Part shown: one piece after another, positions 44,087-54,132 of the stretch | Layout: every line of letters starts with the position of its first letter | Numbering within the stretch: position 1 is the first letter of the stretch | Origin: Batkoa obscura | Taxonomy: Eukaryota > Entomophthoromycota > Entomophthoromycetes > Entomophthorales > Batkoaceae | Reading direction: 5' to 3' | DNA: 64,000 bases | Assembly (NCBI GenBank): GCA_030770535.1 | Contig: JASVEC010000005.1 | Span: 1,240,001 to 1,304,000 of the forward strand | Made by a program: the position numbers and the translations under genes | Notes under the pieces: model-generated | The model's input: only the letters and a program-made list of their open reading frames with translations | The model's database searches: none | What the model was told of the DNA's origin: nothing

Positions 44087-44395
44087 TTAATAGTAAGTTC
44101 TAGTCCTAGTTCTAGTCCTAGTAGTCGAAGAATAAGGAGTAGTAGTATCAGTGGTGATATAAGGAGTAGATGTACTAGTAGAAGTATAATAAGGTGTAGT
44201 TTTAGTACTAGAATGATAAGGGGTAGGACAATCAGTTGGTCTCTTGGCCACGGTAATTGTCAAAGTTTCAGTTACCTTTGAAGTGGAAGTAACGGTCTTT
44301 GGTTTACAAGGATTGTAACCACCATAATAGTCTGGAGAAGCTGCATTGAAACAAGAGATCAGAGCGGTAATTAAAATGGGTACTTTAAATTTCAT
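44087..44395 (-). CDS. Secreted Thr-rich wall protein, cassette 2
   Basis: A 102-aa paralog of the gene at 41936. Signal peptide MKFKVPILITALISCFNA, head SPDYYGGYNPCKPKTVTSTS and a shorter Thr/Ser/Tyr stalk ending TRTRTRTRTYY. The stalk is about 60 residues shorter than in cassette 1, so expansion or loss of Thr repeats separates the two. Confidence 0.84.
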   Translation of the reverse strand: MKFKVPILITALISCFNAASPDYYGGYNPCKPKTVTSTSKVTETLTITVAKRPTDCPTPYHSSTKTTPYYTSTSTSTPYITTDTTTPYSSTTRTRTRTRTYY

Positions 44396-45020
44396 TGCTA
44401 TTTTTGGATGATTATTGTTACCATCATAAGGCTCCTTTTTATAGCCTGATATTGTAGTGTAATTTCATTTTAAACAGAGGCTTTTAACAGGTTTATTTTT
44501 AAATAATCATAATTAACGTAACTACATTAAACTTATGATTTACAATTAGATTTATTACGTTAATAAGAGGACATTTCTTTATTTTAGTTAAATCTTTGAC
44601 GTTTCACTATATATTTTATTAATTACCATAAGCTTTGAATCTTTTCTAATTTAAACTTTTTGACTAAAGCTTTATTATGAATTGCATTAACTTTAACTAA
44701 AGAAAATTAGAAATCTAACTCATCGAAAGTTGCTAAATTTAGTTTAATATAGTGAAAAATTTATTTAATAAACATGATTTCGAAAACTACTTTAATAAGA
44801 CTTTATAGCCATTTGAATGTTTTTTTTTAACATCCTTGTTTTAAATAAAGTTTTATAAAAATAACTTTATATTAAAGCAGAGGCTTACATGATCCTGATC
44901 TAATACGCTATCTTCTCTATAATAGATACTCAAATCATGTATATAAACTCAGCTCATCCTTTGAAAATAAATTAAAAAATAAGTCATCATTGTGAACTTG
45001 ATTCAAATCAAACAGAAAAA
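44396..45020. promoter_or_regulatory. Divergent promoter region of cassette 2
   Basis: 625 bp between the diverging starts, related to the cassette 1 promoter region near both starts (for example the CATATA-rich leader and the block resembling AGCTTTGAATCTTTTCTAATT) but without the inserted element. Confidence 0.5.
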
Positions 45021-45185
45021 ATGAAATTCCTATACGCTATTGTATTACTTGCCACCTTCACCCTTGCTCAAGATTATGGCTACGGCAAGCGCTGTAGAGA
45101 TGTTACAAAGGTGGTTACCAGCACTACAGTTACCTATGTGACCAAAACAGTACAAGGCACTTGTCCTACAGTTACTTATTATTAA
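45021..45185 (+). CDS. Small secreted protein, cassette 2
   Basis: A 54-aa protein, nearly the same as that at 43184. Differences are few and mostly conservative (I to V, K to R, T to V). Two cysteines, signal peptide and terminal TVTYY are kept. Confidence 0.85.
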   Translation: MKFLYAIVLLATFTLAQDYGYGKRCRDVTKVVTSTTVTYVTKTVQGTCPTVTYY

Positions 45186-45731
45186 AGTTTATTAGTAAAT
45201 TAATGAAATTGAATTTTTTACAAGTTTTTTTAAAGGTTCTTTCAGCTTTTTGCTTAACTAAAATCATCTCATGCGAATTTTTTTCAGCACTCGGCTAATG
45301 ATTTTTCTAAATTTTGCACTTCATAATAAATGGACAAAAATAATGCGAAAAACATTTCCTCATAGATTTTTCTAAATTTCAACCTAAACCAAACTGTTAC
45401 ATTTTATTTAACCAAGATCTTAATCCATTTACACAAAAAACGTTCCCATAATTTAATAGACTAATTTTAATGTTCCAACAAAAAATGCCAAAATATCTGC
45501 GGGTTATAATTTGTCCGTGATTTAAGAAAATAAAAATTGTGATATCTCCGTTTTGGAAAAAATTAAAGATTTAAGCCCCTTTTTACTCTTTGAATTTAAA
45601 AAACAACTCCTTTTTAATTTTTAAAATTATTCATCAATCATTCTTAGTTGATAGGATATAGCTCAAATTTAACTTTTGTAAAAATTTAATAGATTGTTCT
45701 AAAAATTTATAAATAATAATATTAAAAAACG
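45186..45731. other. Intergenic, AT-rich
   Basis: About 545 bp. The open frame on the minus strand at 45634..45822 is the antisense of the next gene's first exon. Nothing else recognised. Confidence 0.45.
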
Positions 45732-46240
45732 ATGGGTAAAGAAGAGATGGCAAAAGTAGAGGAGAGTAGTTTATCTTTATTAACGGGATATAGTCAACAA
45801 GAAGAGGTAGTTTATCTATCAATTGTCATTAGTATAACACTAATTTTTTTTAAAAGATCATTTGGGAAGGCACAACGTGGCCACTATTATGTTGCTCACC
45901 GTTAACAATGAATAGTATTCAATGGAAAATAACGAATAAAAAAATTGAAAAGATACATGGGTTTATGGGTTCTAAAAGTGATGTTATAGATTTAAGAAGG
46001 GTGACTGATATTGCTTATTTTCGTTCTTGTACTCAAATGTGTTCGGGTAGAGGCTCTATTGTTATTCATTCTAGGTAAAAAAATTGTATTTGTTATTCTA
46101 CTGTTTATCTAATTATTATTATCAGTACCTCAATGGAACCAGTAGTGGTTATATCCTCTTGGGGACTAAAAGACGTTTATCGTAAACTTAAAGAAGCTTG
46201 GTTATCTTCAAACGCTAATCAATTTATTATGGCTACTTAA
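45732..46240 (+). CDS. Bacterial-type PH (bPH2-like) domain protein
   Basis: Three exons (45732..45806, 45857..46074, 46126..46240) give 135 aa. After ~20 residues the protein has EEIIWEGTTWPLLCCSPLTM, WKITNKKIEKIHGFMGSKSD, VIDLRRVTDIAYFRSCTQM and a final helix VYRKLKEAWLSSN. This order of a W-x-G start, a KITNKRI strand and a LRRVTDI strand is that of the YdbS/YdbT-like PH domain family, here as a stand-alone domain with no membrane segment. Plants, algae and some fungi have such proteins of unknown role. Function unassigned. Confidence 0.72.
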
Positions 46241-47223
46241 TTTCTTTCTTATTTAAATCGATTTTAATTTTTATGTAAATATATAGTGTTGTTATCTATT
46301 GTATCCTTTTTATAACTATTATAGCTTTTAATTATATCTTTAATTTACTAATAGTAAGGTACGTTTAATCTTTTGTCACTTTTCCTTTAATTTTAATCTA
46401 ACTTGTTTTAATTTCAAAAGCAATGCTTAACAATAAGATATATCTATGATGGAAATTTAAATAGTTTCTTTTGATGTTTAAATTTAAGGTCTAAATCACT
46501 TGGTTTAATACGATAAACATACCTCCTATAAATAAAAACTAAATCTATACTTTTTTAACACTTTTTTATTAATACTAAAATTGAATAATGCCATTTATAG
46601 CAACGCATCGGTTATATATGTTAATATCTGAATTCAATTATGATAGCTCGGCTGATTTAGCGCTGTTCCTATAAAAAACAGCTCATACTACTTTTCATGC
46701 AAGAATAGGTAACAATATGGCTTAACATAGAATAAGTAAGTAAAGTAATATTTTCGGGAGATTGGAATGATTCCAACACTTAATAAGAATCTTAGGCTAA
46801 AATATTTGACAATGGGATCCATATTTGTTTTACTTGGAACTTTAGAATAGGCTGAGTTACTATTGAAAATTTATAGAATGTCTTGAATTAGTGGATGATT
46901 TAATTATTAAAGTTGCTATTAAAGTTAGGACAATTAAATAAACTTTGATTATAATGAGTTAGTAAAAATAATTAATAAAATAAAAGTAGCTATGTATAGT
47001 CTCCCGTAACTTAGTAAGTATCTTTTAACCCCTCATCTCTTTATCATTTGGTTTACCATTTAATTTTTCTTTTTCAATAATGAAACATTTGTAAGCTCCT
47101 CTCCTTCAAAGTTTAAAAAAATGCCAATAGCATAAAGCTAAATGATTGGAAGAAACCAAACTACAGTTTTATCGAAAAATATGGAATTTCAATTTTAATT
47201 TTTCTATTTCTAAAAAATTTCTA
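46241..47223. other. Intergenic, AT-rich
   Basis: About 980 bp. No coding region or repeat recognised. The end is the presumed promoter of the CHY zinc-finger gene. Confidence 0.45.
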
Positions 47224-47798
47224 ATGTGTAAACATATCCTTAACGTGCAAGTAAACTTCATGGCATTTCAGTAATTTTAGCCACTAACAAAGATAATTTA
47301 TTTATAAATTACCCTTTCAACTTTAAAAAGGTATCCATTCGAGCGCCATGTTGTAAGCAATGGTTTGATTGTTCAGATTGTCATAAAGAGTTAACGGATC
47401 ATAAATTAAAAAGACAACAAGAGTTAGTGTTTGGTTGTAAAAAATGTAAAAAAGTTTTTAGAAAAAATACAAAGTAAGTTATTAATATTTATAGTAGCTT
47501 AATATTTAATAATATTGATTTAAAAAGTGACTTTGATCAAGCAGATGAATATTGTCCCCATTGTGATAACCATTATGTTTTACCAGCTCAAACAAGAAAT
47601 GATCTTAGTGATTTGGAGTTACCAACATTAGATACCGATATTAGAGTGGATAATAGGTAATAAGAGATAGAATTACATAATGGAATAATAAGAGTAGAAA
47701 ACTAACTCTTCTTTAGTATGTTATTAGATGTAAGAATGAAACAGCCAAGTCTTGAAGAGCAATTAAAAGATCTTGATTATTCAGATTTGTTGGGCTAA
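47224..47798 (+). CDS. CHY zinc-finger protein
   Basis: Four exons (47224..47250, 47331..47473, 47528..47656, 47717..47798) give 126 aa. The start MCKHILNVQ is joined across an 80-nt intron to VSIRAPCCKQWFDCSDCHKE, giving the CHY pattern C-K-H ... CC ... CxxC ... H. LVFGCKKCKKVF and EYCPHCDNHYVLPAQ supply the remaining Cys pairs. Eight or more Cys and several His residues should bind about three zinc ions. Small fungal proteins of this type are related to Hot13-like and other CHY proteins; the exact role is unknown. The tail QPSLEEQLKDLDYSDLLG is acidic. Confidence 0.83.
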
Positions 47799-47824
47799 TA
47801 TAGGATAGATCAATAAAATTTTAT

Positions 47825-48802
47825 TTAGTTTGTTAAGTTTTGGAATTTCTTAGGTAATATTAATTTTTTCCATTTAACTGAAGCAATGTTGTTATTACTG
47901 CTAATACTTATACTTATCTCATCAGTAACAGAATAAGGGGGTAAAGATTCATCAAAATAAAAGTTTTTGAGTAAATAATTGATGGAATATGTTGTTAGTT
48001 TATCACAATTAGATAAATTTAGTCTATTTAAGTAGCGTAATTGATTCAAAATTAAGATTAAGTTATTATCATCTAATTTAATACAATTAGATAAATCTAC
48101 TTGCTTTAAATTTTTAAATAATAATAAAAATTGAATTAAATGAGCTGTGTTTATATTAAGTCCAGGTATTATTAGTTGCTTTAGATTGTTAAAATTATTT
48201 GATATTCTTTTGTTATCTCTATCTTTGCCTTTTAACCCACTAATGTTGGTATTTATACTCTTAACTAAATAAGTGATCGTACTATTTGAAATGAATTCAT
48301 TGATTGTTTCATTTGAGAAGATTAAACTTGATAAATTGTTTAACTTGAAAAATATCAAATACAACCAGTCTCTATTACTATTATAAACGGAATCCATAAA
48401 ATTGAACTGAATCTTCGATAAATCTAATACCTTAACCCAATCCAACCGCTTTACTATAATATTAGTTGATAAACTTGATAAAAACTGAATAAAACAAGTT
48501 AAACTTGGTTTATATGGATTTTGATCAAACTTGGGTCGATAGTATAATAATCGTTGATTAATGTTATAATGTTGATGATTTAAATAACTTAACTTTATTA
48601 AACTTTGTTGGACTTTAAAATCTGTTAATAAGATTGGATTTTGGCTTATCGTTTTATAATAGATTGTCAATATATTGTCATTATCATTATCCATATATCC
48701 TATAATAATATCTAACAAATTATCATCTTCAGCAACGCCATATAAGTTCATTTGGTTAAAATTAGCTTCAACTGACTTTGTATTGAATTGACTCAATTTC
48801 AT
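47825..48802 (-). CDS. Leucine-rich-repeat protein
   Basis: A single exon encodes 325 aa; the first true ATG is at 48802. The C-terminal half has AMN1/F-box-type cysteine-containing repeats: LKQLIIPGLNINTAHL, LKQVDLSNCIKLDDNNL and LNRLNLSNCDKLTTYS. The N-terminal part has a degenerate F-box-like stretch (EDDNLLDIIIGYMDNDND), so a substrate receptor of an SCF ligase is possible but not shown. The stop codons of this gene and the CHY gene are only 26 bp apart. Confidence 0.75.
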   Translation of the reverse strand: MKLSQFNTKSVEANFNQMNLYGVAEDDNLLDIIIGYMDNDNDNILTIYYKTISQNPILLTDFKVQQSLIKLSYLNHQHYNINQRLLYYRPKFDQNPYKPSLTCFIQFLSSLSTNIIVKRLDWVKVLDLSKIQFNFMDSVYNSNRDWLYLIFFKLNNLSSLIFSNETINEFISNSTITYLVKSINTNISGLKGKDRDNKRISNNFNNLKQLIIPGLNINTAHLIQFLLLFKNLKQVDLSNCIKLDDNNLILILNQLRYLNRLNLSNCDKLTTYSINYLLKNFYFDESLPPYSVTDEISISISSNNNIASVKWKKLILPKKFQNLTN

Positions 48803-50916
48803 TATTGTTAACAAGAAAATAATAGTTGTGTTCTAATACTTATATATGCTTTTTGAAATACTTAGTCAACTTTCTTATCTATAAAAATAACTAAATAATT
48901 TCAGCGCTTTCTAGAGTGTGATTTCTTATTTAGAAATAATTGATATAAAAGCAAACGAAGCTGAGTAACAATTTAAACTACTATTCAATAAAAATAGAAG
49001 TAATTTAATGGTATTTTAATGATGATATTTTTATAGATTTTTAAAATTATTACAAACATAAATAGCATCTTTTGTATGTTACTCAGGTTAAAAGTAAGGA
49101 AAATTTCTTAAAATTCAAAAAACGTGGAACAACTTAAATAAATAACTATTCTAATTCGTCCCCACGGGTTTGGGCACCTAAACGAATGTGGTATTATGGG
49201 GCGTCATCTTCTACCTTTCTAGTGTTAAAAGGCTGAGAGTTAAATATTGAAACGACTTCTAGCTAACAAGATATAGGGTATATCAATGCCAGCTTTGACT
49301 AATTTCAATAATAATGAAATGAAGCTCTTATACTTTTTAAATGGAAACTCTTGATCTAATTTTAAAATTGAGATTGAAGTGACTCAAATTGAAATTTCTT
49401 TATTTGGTAGTTTTCAAATTTTAAATTCAATTTGAGTTGAATATATTAAAACAAAAATTATTAGTTTAACTTGAAAAAGTTGTTTGCTAAGAAACAATGA
49501 TCTACCTGGTAATAAGCTATTAAGTAATAAAGGATGTGATATTTTAAAATTTAGCTACAATACCGCCTTATGTTATCAGAGAAAATATACTTTGAGGTTT
49601 GAATTCAAAAGCTTAAACAAATGGCCTTTTGTTGGCAATAAACTAGTAAGTACTTTGTAAATTGCAATTAAATATAAATATTTTTGAAAATAGCACCAAA
49701 GTTACACTTATATCTTATATACTATGTAATTGGAAACTATTCAATAATCAACTGCCAGCATTTCAACACTAAAAAGGTAACAGATGGTCCCCTATAATAT
49801 CCCCATTCATTTAGGTGGCCGGACTGGTAGGAGTAAATTTGAACAGCTATTTATTTAAGATTCTCTACAATTTTTAGATTTTTAAGAGATTCTCCTTATT
49901 TTTTACTCAAGTATCATTCTTGCAATGGTATTTGTGTTGTTTATAATAATTTTAAAACTCTAAAAAACTATTGAATAACTTATAACTTTATAAATTCTTA
50001 ATAGGGCCTAAACCCCTAAATACTTTATTTGACAAATAGCATCAAATTAAACAATAAAAGTTAACAGCCATAGAGCTAAGGCTTCTCTACCATTCTAACT
50101 TTTAACAAAGAGGATTTTACAAACTCAAACTTGTTTATCCAGGCTATATGCCGCTTAATATAGCTTAGTGAGACCAAGGATGATGGAGAGCCTATCTTTC
50201 ATGACAGCTCTGTGTTTGCTCAATACACAGTCCATTATACTGATAGCATAAAACTAATAAAGATAGTGATGTGGAAAGTATTTAAATACTCGTCAAAAAC
50301 ATCAATGTTAGCAAAAAATTTATATAGGCCAATATGAATAGAACAAATGCTTAAGGGCAGATTGGTTTAATCATTGAATAGATAAAGAGCTTATGGTTTA
50401 ATAGTTTTTTAATAGATAATAAAACGGACATTATAGGTTTATATTTAATATATATATTAATTTTTACTTTTGTGGTAGAAAATAAGTTTGCTAAACGTTA
50501 AGTTAAAAATAAGTATTTATCAACTAGCCTTTGAACTTAAATTAAGGCGTAAATATTGAGTGCAGTGTTCTGGTAGGTTTACGTAAGATAAGGTGATAGT
50601 CTTGTTAGACCATTTTGTTTCATTACTTGCTATTAAAAACTTCAACTTTAAAATGGGAATATTATAAAAAAATTCTATATTTTTATCAAAAATAAAAATG
50701 AGAAATAGGAAAACTTAATTAGAATAAGGAAAATCATCAATGATATAACTCAAAAGAGAATAAAGTATTTAAGGATAAATCCCTGACTTATTTGATAGTG
50801 GATTAGTTTTATTTTAGTTTTTTTAAATAGCTGGAAAAAAAATCGTTGATTTTAACTCCTGGGCTTATGCCATATAAACTATAGTTATAATAACAACAAA
50901 TAATAAGAATGGCAAC
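48803..50916. other. AT-rich spacer with a large inverted-repeat element
   Basis: About 2.1 kb without a supported gene. Holds the ~680-bp element at 49155..49836. A less AT-rich patch at 50060..50260 has no recognisable frame. Confidence 0.5.
49155..49836. mobile_element. ~680-bp element with ~70-bp degenerate terminal inverted repeats
   Basis: The left arm runs from about 49157 to 49235 and contains CACCTAAACGAATG and TTTCTAGTGTTAAAAGGCTG. The right arm (about 49760..49836) is its imperfect complement, with CACCTAAATGAATG and TTTTTAGTGTTGAAATGCTG when read in reverse. Roughly 75-80 percent of positions agree by eye. The interior is AT-rich with no frame of note. Confidence 0.7.
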
Positions 50917-52644
50917 TCACTTGTTCAAATTATTAACTGTATTAAAGATAGTGTTATTTGTAGTAGAATTAGTACTAAACACAGCTATCTCTTCATTTGA
51001 GTTCACTTTTGTTGATTCATTATTAATTGAAATAACAGTATTATTACGATGAAGTATAACAGGGTTATTAAGTTGGTTTGATTCAGATTCCAAAGCATTA
51101 GTTGAAGAATTGGCATAGTGGGAATCCAATTCCCAAATACCATATTCATCTCCACTTTTACCGTTAGGCTGAGATAGCTTTAATGAATTTAAAGAAGGAG
51201 AAGGAGAAGTTAAATTATTTTTATGATTAACTTGTCTTTTTTTGTTATAATAATATAAACCACAAATGATAAGTAATAATATTATGCCACATAAAATTCC
51301 TACGATTAGATCAGCTTTTGGATCGTTATATGATATTGGTGTTGTACCATTTTTATTGTTTTCGTACTGCATATATTCCTCCGATGTATATAATTGAGTG
51401 AAGTCTTCATCCTCTTTTTTTATTGCCGGCCCTATTGTATTACTCGCCTTAACTGTTTTATTTACTAAATCGAGTGCGTTCAGGTCGATTGCAATAATAT
51501 TATATTTATTGTCATTAGTATTAATGTCCCCATAAAAAAACACCAGCTTGTCATTAATTAATTCGCTTGAATGCCATGCTCTACCAATGTTAAATATCTC
51601 GTTATTGAAACCAATTATGCTAATTTTAGTCCATTGCCAATTACTTAAGCTCAATAGTTGAATGTCATTATATAAAACGTTATAATCATTTACTTTATCT
51701 GTACCACCGTAAACCAGTATACAGTTTGAAGCAGGTAAATAAGTAGCCGAATGTCCCATCCTTACTTTATCATCATAATCCTTTGTTTCTATCCTTTTAT
51801 GCACTCTCTTAGTTATATTATACAGATAAATATATCTTAAGTTTGCTATTGTTGATTCATTATAATAATTTTGATCCCTTACACCAAATCCATGATCAGG
51901 ATCCGTATTAAAAAGCTTTTCATAAGATACACCACCAACTATAACTATATCAGTCGAATTAATCTTAGTAGCTGTATGAAAAGCATTGGGTGGCATAGGG
52001 GTATCCAAAGAATAACTAGTATGGTGACTATACTTATTGGACATACTGGAAGTTGTAACTATATTATTTAATATCGAAAAATTAGTATTCAAATCCAATA
52101 ACCAACCACCGTACATATATAATATATTATCCATTTTTATCACCGATTTACCTCCAAAATTCTTTTCATGATATGAAAATAAATCAAACTTACTTATCCA
52201 TTTTCCTTTATCTAAATTGATTGTAAGCAATTCTGATTGCTTTTCCAGCTTATTGTTGGCCTTATTATTGGAATGAAATTTATCGTTCATTATTACAGCA
52301 TTTAAATTATTATTAAAGTTGAAAAAATAAAGATCATAAGCATTGCTTATGACATTCCTTCTTAAATTTACATTTAAATAAATTTGGTTCAAGTCAATGG
52401 TTGAAGTTAGGTCAATTAGAAAATGACTATTGTTCACACTTACTTCTTTTTTGTTTGCTTCTCCTTTGTTATTGATCTCTTTTTTTTTGGCTGTGTTATG
52501 TATTAATAACATTTGATCATGTAATATTGTACTACATTTTATAAATTCTTTATTTTCTTTTTTAATCTTCTCAAACTCGCCTTTTATTACATTCGTTAAT
52601 AATAACAATAACTTAATTGTCAATAAACACGGCCTATACATCAT
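50917..52644 (-). CDS. Membrane-anchored Kelch-repeat protein, copy A
   Basis: A single exon encodes 575 aa. A signal peptide (MMYRPCLLTIKLLLLLTNVIKG) leads into an ectodomain of about 430 residues with Kelch-type blades: SVIKMDNILYMYGGWLLDLN, AFHTATKINSTDIVIVGG, RMGHSATYLPASNCILVYGG and GRAWHSSELINDKLVFFYGD. One membrane span (LIVGILCGIILLLIICGLYYY) follows near residue 450. The ~110-residue cytoplasmic tail is Ser/Asn-rich and contains GDEYGIWE, which the paralog keeps. The architecture is that of fungal type I Kelch proteins; ligand and role are unknown. It is head to head with copy B. Confidence 0.86.
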   Translation of the reverse strand: MMYRPCLLTIKLLLLLTNVIKGEFEKIKKENKEFIKCSTILHDQMLLIHNTAKKKEINNKGEANKKEVSVNNSHFLIDLTSTIDLNQIYLNVNLRRNVISNAYDLYFFNFNNNLNAVIMNDKFHSNNKANNKLEKQSELLTINLDKGKWISKFDLFSYHEKNFGGKSVIKMDNILYMYGGWLLDLNTNFSILNNIVTTSSMSNKYSHHTSYSLDTPMPPNAFHTATKINSTDIVIVGGVSYEKLFNTDPDHGFGVRDQNYYNESTIANLRYIYLYNITKRVHKRIETKDYDDKVRMGHSATYLPASNCILVYGGTDKVNDYNVLYNDIQLLSLSNWQWTKISIIGFNNEIFNIGRAWHSSELINDKLVFFYGDINTNDNKYNIIAIDLNALDLVNKTVKASNTIGPAIKKEDEDFTQLYTSEEYMQYENNKNGTTPISYNDPKADLIVGILCGIILLLIICGLYYYNKKRQVNHKNNLTSPSPSLNSLKLSQPNGKSGDEYGIWELDSHYANSSTNALESESNQLNNPVILHRNNTVISINNESTKVNSNEEIAVFSTNSTTNNTIFNTVNNLNK

Positions 52645-54132
52645 ATTCTATTTTGTCCTTTATTCATAATATCTTTATAACTATAGACATAATTTGATTG
52701 TATGTTTCCTTCCTATGTTCCTATTCAAGAATGTTACAAAATTGTAATTTATTTTTTATCCTTACTCTGATTGGGCAGTACTTTATTGTAGCAAAATTTA
52801 AAACAAAATTGAAAAGGAGAAAAATACCAACAACAGTAGGACGGTAAATAAAGCTAAGAAGACTGAGGATGTTTTTTATTATTTTTCAAAATAAAATAAG
52901 GATTTGATTACCTTTTTTATAAATATTTCACAATACCTAAATTACCACGTTTGACCCATATATCATTGCTGATAACTCTGAAATTGTGAAGCGTATATCT
53001 AATCCAGTAAACTGCTCTTCATTAGTATCTAAATCTTCCAAAGGATTTGAACAATAATCGCTCTTATTGTATTATTGATACAAGTTTCTTCGTCTACTAT
53101 AAATAGGAATTTAAATCCTAATCCGATAGATATAATGAAAGTAACTCATCCATCCATTGAGTTTTGGTAAAGCTTTCAAAAGATAGATCTTTAATAGTTG
53201 AATTTAAGACTATTTTAATCAGTAAAATTATATTTGATTAATTCATTGACTAAACCCCAATCATTTTTAGATTTATATGTTATAATAAAACACATACTAA
53301 CATAGTCTAAAATTCACATTGCTAGTATATTATGAACTTTGGGTTTTCATATAATCATTTTTTGGATCAGGTGTAAAAAGTTACTAAGGTGGTAAATTTT
53401 TGCATCTGATCTCTATTTTTTATACTCTTGAAGGAGCAAATCAGTTCTTGAATGGCTTATTTTAAGAACTTCTATTTTTAACTATAATCGCCAGAGTCTA
53501 TTTACTTCATGTTTGCAATTGTATTTGTAAAATGTACTTTATAAAAAAAAAGTAAATGAAACAAAGAATACAATCTAAGCTATGTAAAGGCGCTTTAAGT
53601 TATTATTAATACTATAAATTTATAAATTTATAAACTATAGAGAGCTAGAATTATGCTTTCGAATTTTTTGAGTTTCAAAATTTAAATCAGGGATTTGAGC
53701 ACTAGTTTGCATTTTTCAATGGCTAATGTTCTAATTTGTTAAAATTTACTGTATAGAATTTTGTAAGTTAATTCAAATTAGCATTTAATCATGATAATTG
53801 AAATGATTAATTACAAATAGAACTATTATTTTAATTATAATCATCAGAATTATCCCTTAACTTCTTATTTAATTTAATTGATACTAGGAGCGAATATTTA
53901 TGGACTATTTAAACAGAGACTAAAAGAAAGGATATAGTCAATGGAAATAAGTATACATTACGATTAAAGAATTAAAATAAGTATAATGTATAACATAAAT
54001 ATAATGTATAACATAAATATAATGTATAACATAAATATAATGTATAACATAAATATAATGTATAACATAAATATAATGTATAACATAAATATATTGTATA
54101 ACATAAATATATTGTATAACATAAATATATTT
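52645..54132. promoter_or_regulatory. Divergent region between Kelch paralogs
   Basis: About 1.5 kb between the divergent Kelch starts. It ends in the 18-bp minisatellite. On the minus strand near 52945..53060 a short frame reads LEDLDTNEEQFTGLDIRFTI, non-repetitive and possibly a coding relic. Otherwise AT-rich. Confidence 0.45.
53983..54126. repeat. 18-bp minisatellite, 8 units
   Basis: Eight head-to-tail units of ATAATGTATAACATAAAT; the last two have ATT in place of AAT. The array is open in the same frame as the Kelch gene that starts six bases further on, where it would read MYNINI eight times. Confidence 0.93.

Noticed and set aside
53986-54132. Upstream ATG giving a 621-aa Kelch copy B
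   Set aside because: The extra 49 residues are minisatellite-coded and precede a normal signal peptide; the start at 54133 makes the length equal to the paralog.
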